From CADAWZ01 sp045114665 (GTDB taxonomy: Bacteria; Vulcanimicrobiota; CADAWZ01): 11,017 nucleotides of DNA. A program made the translations under genes and the position numbers. Positions 1 to 5,968 of the stretch are shown here, piece by piece; positions within the stretch are counted from its first letter, which is position 1; every line of letters begins with the position of its first letter. Below the pieces are notes generated by a model. It saw only the letters and a program-made list of their open reading frames with translations, did no database searches and had not been told where the DNA came from. Location: the NCBI GenBank assembly GCA_045114665.1, contig JBGUKW010000197.1, positions 1 through 11,017 of the forward strand, read 5' to 3'.

Positions 1-90
1 TATCTGAGTTAAGAACTGTATGGTAGATAAGTAATCCGATTTCTAAAGAATTGGAAGCACGCCACTTTAGTGGTGTGAGTGTTCACTAAA
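1..90 (+). mobile_element. Probable 3' (right) end of an IS200/IS605-type element
   Basis: An 8-bp stem (58-65 with 70-77, one G.U pair, loop TTTA) is followed closely by GTGTTCAC. A short hairpin a few bases before the boundary, just after a transposase-accessory (tnpB) gene, is typical of right ends of IS200/IS605-type elements, and such ends double as the 3' part of the tnpB guide RNA. The upstream bases TCTAAAGAA recur almost unchanged (TCTAAGAA) before the hairpin at the other edge of the window. No tnpB reading frame is visible because the element body would lie left of position 1. The exact boundary, probably near 85-90, is a guess. Confidence 0.5.
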
Positions 91-104
91 TAATTTAAGT
101 TGAA

Positions 105-152
105 ACTCTCATAATGTAGTTAAAAATACCCGTTTTTAGCCATTATGAGAGT
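105..152 (+). repeat. Long inverted repeat / stem-loop, about 20 paired bases
   Basis: The outer arms ACTCTCATAATG (105-116) and CATTATGAGAGT (141-152) are perfectly complementary. After a two-base bulge (117-118) the stem continues through 119-126 with 133-140, including one G.U pair that exists only if the plus strand is transcribed. The loop is TACCCG (127-132). Neither side has a T-run, so it is not an ordinary terminator. Confidence 0.7.
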
Positions 153-182
153 ATTAGTTAAAATATTATTAAAGTTTTGGTT

Positions 183-218
183 AAATCGACAAGTGGGAGG
201 GCGCCTCAACCACGATTT
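183..218 (+). repeat. Bulged G/C-rich stem-loop
   Basis: AAATC (183-187) pairs with GATTT (214-218). GTGGGAGG (193-200) pairs with CCTC (204-207) and CCAC (210-213), leaving internal bulges at 188-192 and 208-209 and a GCG loop. This is the only G/C-rich patch in the first 480 bases. The asymmetric bulges look more like folded RNA than a protein-binding DNA palindrome. Confidence 0.45.
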
Positions 219-220
219 TA

Positions 221-254
221 ATCTATTCGTGAAACCTATGTTTTATGAATAGAT
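221..254 (+). repeat. 15-bp stem-loop with G.U pairs of plus-strand sense
   Basis: Bases 221-235 pair with 240-254 over a four-base loop (CTAT). Two of the fifteen pairs are G.U in a plus-strand RNA and would be C/A mismatches on the minus strand. This hints that a plus-strand transcript is the functional form. Confidence 0.6.
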
Positions 255-257
255 GTT

Positions 258-285
258 CTATAACACATATAACAACTATAACACA
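258..285. repeat. Direct repeat CTATAACACA, 18-base period
   Basis: Two exact 10-base copies, at 258-267 and 276-285, are separated by TATAACAA. The spacing of nearly two helical turns would suit a protein bound side by side, such as a replication initiator, excisionase or integrase arm site. With only two short AT-rich copies, chance cannot be excluded. Confidence 0.35.
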
Positions 286-421
286 GGATAGACAGTGTGT
301 TGATTATTTGCTGCCGATGTATATAAAAGTGTAAAAAAAATATAACTGAATTTGTAAAAAAGCGAAAAATAGTCATTATTTCCCTGGGTTGAAAACCTCT
401 TTTTAGGCAAGTATGTAAGTA

Positions 422-450
422 AAAGCCACCGAAAAAAAATCGATGGCTTT
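422..450 (-). terminator. Terminator of the 192-residue gene
   Basis: An 11-bp stem (422-432 with 440-450) has a seven-base T loop on the minus strand. The one non-Watson-Crick pair is G.U only in a minus-strand RNA, which fits the gene ending at 484. The T-tail is short (four T), so termination may be moderate. Confidence 0.6.
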
Positions 451-483
451 CTTAATACTTTGAAAAGACTATTTTTTTATTTT

Positions 484-1062
484 TTAACTCACTTTTTCTA
501 TTTTTGGGAGTCCCCATTCTTTATGTACAAAATGTGGTAATGTGGAATATCTTTTTATTAACTGGTTGTGAACATACTGTTCAGAACGTTCGTCGTCCAA
601 ATTATTTTCCCAGTTTTCAAGATATTTTTCTCCGGTATCTGTTACCCTCTTAATTTCAAAGCTATTAGTTCCGTCATGATGATGACATTGTAAGTAAAAA
701 TGTCCGTTTGTGTCAAATATTTCCACATAATCACAACATTTTGTTATACCATACAAAACATCTTTAAAATCTTTTTTGTCAAATTCCCCAAAAGTAACTC
801 CGGCATCAAAAGTACCATTCCATCTGCCTACTGTTCCAAACGCAATCCATGTCCCATCTTCAAAAAATGATACTAATTGGTCAAAAATATCGCTCCATAC
901 GTTGTCGTTTATAAAACAGATTTCATCCCAAATATTATCTTCTGTGGGATTTTTAATTCCATTATTTGCTAAAGCTTTTTTTGCGTATTCAGCGTAATCT
1001 TCCCATAAGTTATAATTGCTGTAGATAATTCTCTTTTTTTCTTCTCTTTTTTTCTTTTTCAT
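484..1062 (-). CDS. Hypothetical soluble protein, 192 residues
   Basis: I do not recognise a named family. The protein opens with a very basic stretch (KKKKREEKKR). An acidic, tryptophan-rich domain follows, with a central segment around residues 70-95 (WIAFGTVGRWNGTFDAG, then FGEFDKKDF) and another around 110-140 containing CDYVEIFDTNGHFYLQCHH. It has no signal peptide or membrane segment, so it should be cytoplasmic. Unnamed proteins of this style occur in mobile elements of gut clostridia, in my recollection, but no function is known to me. The ATG start is well supported by AGAAAGGTGG upstream. The gene has its own leader with the shared 15-base motif at 1107-1121 and its own terminator at 422-450, so it is a one-gene unit under the same control as the conjugation genes. 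The two histidines and cysteine (CHHH) could bind metal, but that is only a suggestion. Confidence 0.8.
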   Translation of the reverse strand: MKKKKREEKKRIIYSNYNLWEDYAEYAKKALANNGIKNPTEDNIWDEICFINDNVWSDIFDQLVSFFEDGTWIAFGTVGRWNGTFDAGVTFGEFDKKDFKDVLYGITKCCDYVEIFDTNGHFYLQCHHHDGTNSFEIKRVTDTGEKYLENWENNLDDERSEQYVHNQLIKRYSTLPHFVHKEWGLPKIEKVS

Positions 1063-1106
1063 GTTAATTCCACCTTTCTAAATAAACATCAATAAATTCT
1101 TATATC

Positions 1107-1121
1107 TTTAATATGATTTTT
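1107..1121 (-). promoter_or_regulatory. Shared leader motif, copy a
   Basis: Minus-strand reading AAAAATCATATTAAA, 44 bases before the ATG at 1062 and just after the terminator of the surface-protein gene. It is one of six near-identical copies in the window and has T instead of G at the single variable plus-strand position. Confidence 0.7.
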
Positions 1122-1122
1122 T

Positions 1123-1168
1123 CTAAAAAAAACAACAAACTAAAAGGTCCTTTTTGTGCAAAGGACCT
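1123..1168 (-). terminator. Terminator of the surface-protein gene
   Basis: A perfect 9-bp stem AGGTCCTTT / AAAGGACCT (1145-1153 with 1160-1168) has a six-base loop. On the minus strand it is followed by TTTAG and then a T-rich run to about 1123. It begins 10 bases after the stop codon at 1179. Confidence 0.75.
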
Positions 1169-1178
1169 AAAAAAATAT

Positions 1179-3164
1179 TTAGCGAATATCCAAAATGAAA
1201 GTATACGTTTGTGTTTGGTTTGCGCCAATTGTTCGAGGATACCAGCAAAAAGCCATCCCACTGTCCGTTCCTGTCAAACTTCCGGATTGATAACCGCTTG
1301 TCCACGAATAATTGGTTCGATTACTATACTGACAAAAATGATAGCCATCTACACTTGTGACTCCGGCATAGTTGCATAAAAACAAATCGAAATAATTAGT
1401 CCCGTCCGTCATATAGAATCCTGTATTTGTGGAATATACAGGAGCAGAATCGTTACTTCCAATCTGTATGTCCGTATCAACAGAAATTCCAATTGTTGCG
1501 GATGAAGAATTATTGTTAGTCACTGTATAAGTAGTTTCCACCTGTCCTGCCACATTGATGTGGGTATTTCGGGTAAAAGTAACATTGTTAAGAGTTGTTG
1601 TTAATCCGGACATTGAACTTTTTGACCCATTGACATCTATTTGTGTTCGATAACCACTATTGCCATAAGTTGTTTTAATACTTCCCGCCATTACATCGAA
1701 ATTAGCACCTTTTTCTGTTATAGATAAAGATGAAGATTTTCGTAAAACTACGTTAACACTCCCATTGACCGTTTTATATCCTGCTTTTGTGATTTGAAAA
1801 TATATAATATAAGAGCCAGCTGCAGAATAAGAAGGCATATTGGTTAAATTGTAATTGCCTGCAGATATTCCGTATAAAATAGTACATCCGGGCGTGCTTA
1901 CTGTTAAATTTGCAGAGTGAGGTTTTCCATCATAACTTCCCCCGTAAGACGAGGCGCTATATTGTATTGTACCCTCCCCTATGGTTGATGTTCCAAGGTA
2001 GGTTGCTGTCAAATTATTATGATTTTTATCTCCAATAATTTTAACCCAAATATAATAGTTTCCAACCCCAATTCCCGAAGGAACGGATAGATTCCAATTT
2101 GTAGGCTCAACGCTGCTACTGTTACCAGAACCATAATATATTTGTCCATCTTCTGAAAAGCCAATATTGACCAATGGCTGAGATGAATTATTGTATATTA
2201 ATTTTTTTACGCTTGGTCTCGAAGAAAAATCAGCATTTGCTTTTTTAATTGTAATTGTAAAACTGCCGGTTGTGTCTATGTAGTTTTTTAAAGAAGCTTT
2301 GTAATATACAGTATATGTGCCAGCATCTGTATATGTTGGAATAGAAGATAGATTATATGTCCCGTTTTTTGTTCCATAAAAAATAGCAGGTGTCTCTTTT
2401 ATTCCGCTTACTTCTGCCCCACCATCTGTTGATGTTCCCGAATAGACCGCCTCTCCGTTTTTTACATTTAATGAGATTTTTTGAGATGATTCCACTTTTG
2501 CTAAACCTAAACAAAAAACTTTTTGTTTTTGAGGTTCATCAATAATGACTTTAACCCAAATTGGATAACCACCGGCATCTGTTGCTGTTGGAATGTCAGT
2601 AGCCCATTTTGTCGGTTCTTCTGTTTCTGATGTTCCTATCGCATATAGAAATGTTCCATTTTTAATTGTTCCGGGTTCAATTAAATTTTGTTTTTTGCCA
2701 TTATAAACAAGATTTGTTTTTAACGTGGGGATACAAAAAAAATCAGACAGGTGAATGGAAAAATTAACGCTTCCACTCCACTCTCCCGCTGTTAATTCTG
2801 CTGCAGATATCTCTCCTATGCTTTCGGAATATTTAGTTGTAGAAATATCCTCCTTTTCCCATTTTGTTTTTTTCTGAGTAATATTCATTGCTACAGCAGA
2901 TTTTTTATCCATAGTGCCTTTTTCAGTTAAAAAAGAAGAAGATTCCGGAGTTATGGAAATTTCTTGAGCAATTGTTAAATTTCCTTTTACGCTAACAGAA
3001 TATTTTCCAATCCCATTAGAATTAAGGATTACATTTTTTGGAAGTTTATAACTAAAACTTGTTTTTTGTTCTTGCTGCACTTCTTCTGCAGATGACGGTA
3101 TTGTTTTTACTAACATCAACAACAAAAATAAAAATAAAGTTAAAAGTAATTGTTTTTTTCGCAT
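1179..3164 (-). CDS. Secreted Ig-like repeat (adhesin-like) surface protein, 661 residues
   Basis: Probably an exported protein that meets host or neighbouring cells. A signal peptide is clear: RKKQ, a leucine-rich core LLLTLFLFLLLMLV, then PSSAEE. An N-terminal beta-rich domain follows (about residues 27-155, ending LTAGEWSGSVNFSIHLS). Four Ig-like modules at roughly 156-476 alternate in type: modules 1 and 3 share PT-W...P...G-Y-IWVK-I, and modules 2 and 4 share YG...YNL...P-Y..AG-Y. A unique Ser/Thr/Asn-rich C-terminal domain (about 480-661) has no LPXTG signal, no C-terminal membrane helix and no obvious wall-binding repeat, so the mode of attachment is unknown. I start at the ATG at 3164 because AAAGAAAGGAAAATGG lies just before it. 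The longer frame (to 3206) would run into the stem-loop at 3196-3240. It stands between the secretion genes and an unrelated gene, with terminators on both sides, and lacks an intact shared motif. It is probably cargo. Confidence 0.8.
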   Translation of the reverse strand: MRKKQLLLTLFLFLLLMLVKTIPSSAEEVQQEQKTSFSYKLPKNVILNSNGIGKYSVSVKGNLTIAQEISITPESSSFLTEKGTMDKKSAVAMNITQKKTKWEKEDISTTKYSESIGEISAAELTAGEWSGSVNFSIHLSDFFCIPTLKTNLVYNGKKQNLIEPGTIKNGTFLYAIGTSETEEPTKWATDIPTATDAGGYPIWVKVIIDEPQKQKVFCLGLAKVESSQKISLNVKNGEAVYSGTSTDGGAEVSGIKETPAIFYGTKNGTYNLSSIPTYTDAGTYTVYYKASLKNYIDTTGSFTITIKKANADFSSRPSVKKLIYNNSSQPLVNIGFSEDGQIYYGSGNSSSVEPTNWNLSVPSGIGVGNYYIWVKIIGDKNHNNLTATYLGTSTIGEGTIQYSASSYGGSYDGKPHSANLTVSTPGCTILYGISAGNYNLTNMPSYSAAGSYIIYFQITKAGYKTVNGSVNVVLRKSSSLSITEKGANFDVMAGSIKTTYGNSGYRTQIDVNGSKSSMSGLTTTLNNVTFTRNTHINVAGQVETTYTVTNNNSSSATIGISVDTDIQIGSNDSAPVYSTNTGFYMTDGTNYFDLFLCNYAGVTSVDGYHFCQYSNRTNYSWTSGYQSGSLTGTDSGMAFCWYPRTIGANQTQTYTFILDIR

Positions 3165-3195
3165 TTCACCATTTTCCTTTCTTTGTATATCATAT

Positions 3196-3240
3196 TTCGC
3201 ATCCATCCACTATGCTAAAGACATAGTGGATGGATGCGAA
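3196..3240 (-). promoter_or_regulatory. Perfect 19-bp inverted repeat in the surface-protein leader
   Basis: Arms at 3196-3214 and 3222-3240 are perfectly complementary across 19 bases, around a seven-base loop (3215-3221). It lies about 30 bases upstream of the start codon at 3164 and just before the ribosome binding site. On the minus strand no T-run follows, so it is not a normal terminator of the upstream operon. On the plus strand TTTTAAT follows, but no plus-strand gene precedes it. It could be a dimeric-repressor operator, a 5' mRNA-stabilising hairpin, or a footprint of a mobile element. Confidence 0.65.
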
Positions 3241-3282
3241 TTTTAATCTAAAGGCTTAGTGAGTTTCTGCTATTTTTTTAAC

Positions 3283-3318
3283 AAAAAAAAGAAGAGGGGG
3301 TTTTCCTTCCTCCTCTTC
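3283..3318 (-). terminator. Terminator of the pilin-TrbL-PrgI operon
   Basis: A 10-bp stem with one mismatch (3291-3300 with 3309-3318) is followed on the minus strand by eight T (3283-3290). It starts 13 bases after the stop codon of the PrgI-family gene. Confidence 0.8.
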
Positions 3319-3331
3319 CTATAAAAAATAT

Positions 3332-3835
3332 TTACGAAATGTCTTCCTTTTTAGAAAAAGACATGTTATTGTTTCTTCGTTTTTCCGGAAAATATTGATA
3401 AAATTCTTCCATTGAAGATTCAAATTTTTCGTCTATATTAAGATAGCTCTTATCTATTTTATCTAAAATCTTTTTATCTTTGCTTTTACTATTTTTCTCA
3501 GCATAATGTAGCTTTCGAATTTCTTTTCGCCATTGGTTTTTTATCTGATAAGTCCGCGTTTGTGGTTCAAAATTGAGTTTCAATATTTTTAAAACATATT
3601 CTTCTAATCGCAAACCACAAATTGGAGGGCAAAAACCACATGCAAGAAAAGGCATTACTAAAAGCATTATGATAAAACCTAATGTTTGAAGAGAAAAATA
3701 AGTGTGTAATTTTTGATAAGTAATATATCCAACAACTAGAGAAATCCCACCAAAAAAAGTTTCCCTTTTTGTAAGAGGGCCAATCAATTTTGTTTCGTAC
3801 TTTAATATATCATTTGGTACTGCTACTTCAATCAT
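3332..3835 (-). CDS. PrgI-family conjugation membrane protein, 167 residues
   Basis: PrgI-family proteins (VirB3-like position) are small inner-membrane parts of Gram-positive type IV secretion systems, usually coded just before the VirB4 ATPase. The N-terminus shows the family pattern: a short beta-like start (MIEVAVPNDILKYETK), a LTKRE turn, then two membrane helices at about residues 27-43 and 49-69 in the order usual for the family. The C-terminal half (about 80-167) is soluble and strongly charged, with KNSKSKDKKILDKIDKS. The start is supported by GAAAGGAGCG upstream. The gene follows the TrbL-like gene by 20 bases and ends the operon at a terminator. Oddly, the expected virB4 does not follow. 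The tail is longer than in minimal PrgI proteins and may be lineage-specific. Confidence 0.75.
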   Translation of the reverse strand: MIEVAVPNDILKYETKLIGPLTKRETFFGGISLVVGYITYQKLHTYFSLQTLGFIIMLLVMPFLACGFCPPICGLRLEEYVLKILKLNFEPQTRTYQIKNQWRKEIRKLHYAEKNSKSKDKKILDKIDKSYLNIDEKFESSMEEFYQYFPEKRRNNNMSFSKKEDIS

Positions 3836-3855
3836 TTTTTATTCGCTCCTTTCCT

Positions 3856-4917
3856 TTATGGTCGAACCGCATCTTGAACAAAGCTTGCACTCTTCATCAT
3901 CATCGATACAGTAATCAATTGGAAAGCCAATGACGCCATTAGTATATTCATTGTTGATACAGCAAGAAATTGGGCTCGAATATATTGACACATCCAAAGT
4001 GATAATAAGATAGATGCAAATTGTAAATATGTTACCAGAAGTTTTTTTAGATAACGCATTCCCGGACCATTAATTCCGGTATTTGCGATTTCTGCAAATG
4101 CAATGGGAGCAAATAAGGATTTTACAACAATTTCAATCAAAGTGCTCCACATGATAATGATAGCAAGAAAACCACAAACAAAGGGGATAACACCATTTCC
4201 CCAGTAAGTAAGAGATTTAAAAACATTACCAAAGAAATTTCCATCTTCTACAGCTTTGATTTCGTCAGCTAATGCAGCATACAGAGAGGCATCCATATTG
4301 TCTGATAAAAAAGCTCCTGTAGAAATGGAATTTGCCATTTTCATAGCTGCCGAGAATAGATAAGTCATGATGTCCCACCCTTTATCAATAACGACTTTTG
4401 CTAAGACGGCTTTAATACAACAGGAACCAAACTGTTCTAATGTTACCTGAGAGGTAGATGCTTTTTCAATCAATTCCAGTATAAAATACAAACTGACTAA
4501 GGCGTATCCAAAAATAGCAATTGCGTTATATATTGTTTTTAAAGCAGAAGATGATTTGAATACATTCATATCACTGATACTACTAAAAACAGATGATACC
4601 AAATCTGTTACGTTATTTTTAAAATAACAATTGTAGATTGCATTTGCACAAAGCTTTTGTCCGGTATCACCATCCATCATCAATTTGTTTAATCTTTCTT
4701 TCCAGGTTGAATCACCCTTTTTCGAGGCATCATTTTTTGTAGCATCGTTTTTTGTTGGGGGTGCAACCGTAGCCGGAGGAGCAGGTGTAGACGAAGCAAC
4801 TCCGGGTTTAGGTAATGTTGTTTCCGCATGAGCAACTTGTACAAAATTGCAAGGACTTGATGGTATGCACAAGCAAGCTATAAATAATGCGAGAAATAGA
4901 TATTTAATCTTTTTCAC
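3856..4917 (-). CDS. TrbL/VirB6-like polytopic conjugation protein, 353 residues
   Basis: TrbL/VirB6-type proteins form the membrane channel core of type IV secretion systems. This one has a signal peptide (KKIKYLFLALFIACLCIPSSP, cleavage probably after AHA). A Pro/Ala/Thr linker with a repeated K-N-D-A pattern follows at about residues 34-68. Then come an amphipathic region and five or so membrane segments: about 128-148 (IYNAIAIFGYALVSLYFIL), a weaker one near 160-180, about 243-262 (PFVCGFLAIIIMWSTLIEIV), about 293-310 (LLVTYLQFASILLSLW) and about 320-340. The order, after Maff2-like genes and before PrgI, matches the cluster in Tn1549-like elements of clostridia. It starts with GTG, 18 bases after the preceding stop, with GAAAGGAAG as ribosome site. 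Four cysteines in the exported half (residues 17, 23, 90, 97) are notable. Confidence 0.75.
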   Translation of the reverse strand: MKKIKYLFLALFIACLCIPSSPCNFVQVAHAETTLPKPGVASSTPAPPATVAPPTKNDATKNDASKKGDSTWKERLNKLMMDGDTGQKLCANAIYNCYFKNNVTDLVSSVFSSISDMNVFKSSSALKTIYNAIAIFGYALVSLYFILELIEKASTSQVTLEQFGSCCIKAVLAKVVIDKGWDIMTYLFSAAMKMANSISTGAFLSDNMDASLYAALADEIKAVEDGNFFGNVFKSLTYWGNGVIPFVCGFLAIIIMWSTLIEIVVKSLFAPIAFAEIANTGINGPGMRYLKKLLVTYLQFASILLSLWMCQYIRAQFLAVSTMNILMASLAFQLITVSMMMKSASFVQDAVRP

Positions 4918-4935
4918 AAAATATGCACTTCCTTT

Positions 4936-5289
4936 CTATATCACATTAAGTTGATTTATAAACCATAATGCCAAACCAATACTTATCATAAAAACACCTC
5001 GTTCTTTTGAACCGGAATCATCTTTATTGATGGCCATTACTGTATAGGCAGCCCCAAAAAGAACAATTATGTATGCGACTGCATGTAAAATATCTTTAAC
5101 ATCTTTTGTGATTTTTCCAACCTCATTTGCAGCTTCGGTCATTTTTTCATTCATTTGTTTTTCAGAAATTGACTGCTCCACGGCTGGATTAGGTGTTACC
5201 GGGGCGGGAGTATTTTTAGCATGAACAGGGATAAAAAAAGCAAATAAAAAAAAGGAACTCAAAAAAACGAATGACATTTTTTTTAACAT
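4936..5289 (-). CDS. Second pilin-like/Maff2-related membrane protein, 117 residues
   Basis: A small exported membrane protein: signal peptide (LKKMSFVFLSSFFLFAFFIPVHA), a proline/alanine segment (NTPAPVTPNPAVEQ), a charged helix, then two membrane helices (about residues 68-86 and 99-115) separated by a polar loop NKDDSGSKERG. That C-terminal half matches the upstream neighbour's: LFGAA..V.A....DS..K.RG......LA..F. The two genes therefore appear to be paralogues. VirB2-like and Maff2-family proteins have this two-helix plan and may form the pilus or a channel ring, but the role here is inferred. The start ATG has GAAAGGGGTTG upstream. It is second in the operon, after the hairpin at 5325-5348. 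No motif copy lies in front of it, so it depends on upstream transcription. Confidence 0.7.
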   Translation of the reverse strand: MLKKMSFVFLSSFFLFAFFIPVHAKNTPAPVTPNPAVEQSISEKQMNEKMTEAANEVGKITKDVKDILHAVAYIIVLFGAAYTVMAINKDDSGSKERGVFMISIGLALWFINQLNVI

Positions 5290-5324
5290 AAAGAATCAAC
5301 CCCTTTCCCATTTTTTAATTTTAT

Positions 5325-5348
5325 CCCCACGCCTTATTAAGCGCGGGG
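5325..5348 (-). promoter_or_regulatory. Intercistronic hairpin between the two pilin-like genes
   Basis: Eight pairs (5325-5332 with 5341-5348), all G/C except one G.U that forms only in minus-strand RNA, enclose an eight-base loop. The bases after it on the minus strand are ATAAAATTAAAAAATGG, A-rich rather than U-rich, so full termination is unlikely. It more probably slows decay from the 3' side or acts as a processing point, giving more of the first pilin-like mRNA than of the rest. Confidence 0.55.
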
Positions 5349-5356
5349 ACTGATGT

Positions 5357-5725
5357 TTACTCAAGACTAAGACCAATTCCGCCAAAAACATTTTTAAGGA
5401 AGAATAAAGCGATACCGGCAAGACAAGTGAGCAAACCACGATTTTTACCATCACTATCTTCATTTTTCACAGCAGTAACAAGTTGAGCGGCACCAAAAAG
5501 AGCCAACATAAACCCAGCGCCTTTAAATATTGTAAAAACTGTATCAGAAAAACTGTTAACAGCTCCATTTATCGATGTTGCCGTCGTTGTATCGCCCCCT
5601 TTATTTTTTGCAAATGCATTTACATATGAAGCTGCCACAGTGCCGGAAACAGTACACATAGCCATAGAAGCTTTTGTAATACATTTCCACTTTAGGTCGT
5701 CCATTTTTTTGACTAATTTGTTCAT
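5357..5725 (-). CDS. Maff2/VirB2-like pilin-type membrane protein, 122 residues
   Basis: Likely a small structural subunit of the conjugation apparatus. It has a basic N-terminus (NKLVKKMDDLKWK), a signal-like stretch ending in an AFA-type site near residue 38, a Thr/Ser linker (GGDTTTATS), and two membrane helices: about 60-80 (IFKGAGFMLALFGAAQLVTAV) and about 92-115 (GLLTCLAGIALFFLKNVFGG). The loop KNEDSDGKNRG between them is characteristic of Maff2-like proteins next to VirD4/TraG genes. I choose the ATG at 5725, which has GAAAGGAT 12 bases upstream. The open frame to 5815 has no ribosome site and would translate across shared-motif copy b, so its extra 30 residues are probably leader. The gene heads a four-gene operon and has an unusually long leader with two motif copies. 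Paralogous to the next gene. Confidence 0.75.
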   Translation of the reverse strand: MNKLVKKMDDLKWKCITKASMAMCTVSGTVAASYVNAFAKNKGGDTTTATSINGAVNSFSDTVFTIFKGAGFMLALFGAAQLVTAVKNEDSDGKNRGLLTCLAGIALFFLKNVFGGIGLSLE

Positions 5726-5788
5726 AAAATCACGTATCCTTTCATAATGAGATTTTTTTGTGTAGGAGAATTTATCATTTCCCTCATA

Positions 5789-5803
5789 TTTAATATGAGT
5801 TTT
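5789..5803 (-). promoter_or_regulatory. Shared leader motif, copy b (palindromic)
   Basis: Minus-strand AAAACTCATATTAAA, 63 bases before the start codon at 5725. Here the flanking bases make CTCATATT-A-AATATGAG, an 8-bp perfect palindrome that no other copy has. It lies inside an open frame, which argues that the frame's 5' part is not translated. Confidence 0.7.
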
Positions 5804-5806
5804 GGT

Positions 5807-5834
5807 CTCCCCCATTTTTTCAATTTTGGAGGAG
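5807..5834 (-). promoter_or_regulatory. Leader hairpin between two motif copies
   Basis: Seven pairs (5807-5813 with 5828-5834) with one G.U of minus-strand sense and a 14-base loop. It would form only in transcripts that start at motif copy c or farther upstream, not in those starting at copy b. Confidence 0.4.
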
Positions 5835-5863
5835 CACGAAAGAACCTATGTATCTCTTTCACC

Positions 5864-5878
5864 TTTAATATGATTTTT
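5864..5878 (-). promoter_or_regulatory. Shared leader motif, copy c
   Basis: Minus-strand AAAAATCATATTAAA, 75 bases upstream of copy b and about 50 bases beyond the coupling-protein terminator. With copy b it gives the pilin operon two potential start sites. Confidence 0.65.
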
Positions 5879-5931
5879 GACAACCTCACTTAGTGGACAA
5901 ACATATTTTCCTCTGCTTCCTTTTGAATAAA

Positions 5932-5963
5932 AAAAAGAGACTGCAATTCTGCAATCTCTTTTT
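5932..5963 (-). terminator. Terminator of the coupling-protein gene
   Basis: A 14-pair stem (5932-5945 with 5950-5963), including a G.U of minus-strand sense, with a four-base loop and a following T-run on the minus strand. It begins five bases after the stop codon at 5969. Confidence 0.85.
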
Positions 5964-5968
5964 CTTTT

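Larger units (their letters stand above)
91..421. other. Gene-free region with dense secondary structure
   Basis: I find no credible reading frame on either strand. The stretch holds three consecutive stem-loops (105-152, 183-218, 221-254) and two copies of CTATAACACA at 258-267 and 276-285, exactly 18 bases apart. Around 290-303, CAGTGTGTTG is roughly inverted relative to the ACACA of the direct repeats. From about 305 to 421 the sequence is A/T-rich with only a weak GGTT-GAA-AACC hairpin at 387-397. It could be a non-coding RNA gene, an origin or transfer site, or integrase or replication-protein binding sites. I cannot decide between these from sequence alone. Confidence 0.5.

Noticed and set aside
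183..218. Possible group II intron start or T-box element
   Set aside because: The G/C-rich patch has neither the GTGCG intron start with a domain V hairpin nor a T-box sequence, and no minus-strand gene would use it as a leader.
3165..3206. N-terminal 14-codon extension of the surface-protein frame
   Set aside because: It would start inside the 19-bp stem-loop and put charged residues before an otherwise standard signal peptide.
5325..5348. IS200-like hairpin resembling the right-edge structure
   Set aside because: The arms are similar (CCCCACGC and GCGCGGGG), but it sits tightly between two co-directional genes with normal spacing and lacks the TCTAAGAA context.
5726..5815. N-terminal 30-codon extension of the first pilin-like frame
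   Set aside because: The ATG at 5815 has no ribosome site, and the segment covers motif copy b. The internal ATG at 5725 is preceded by GAAAGGAT.
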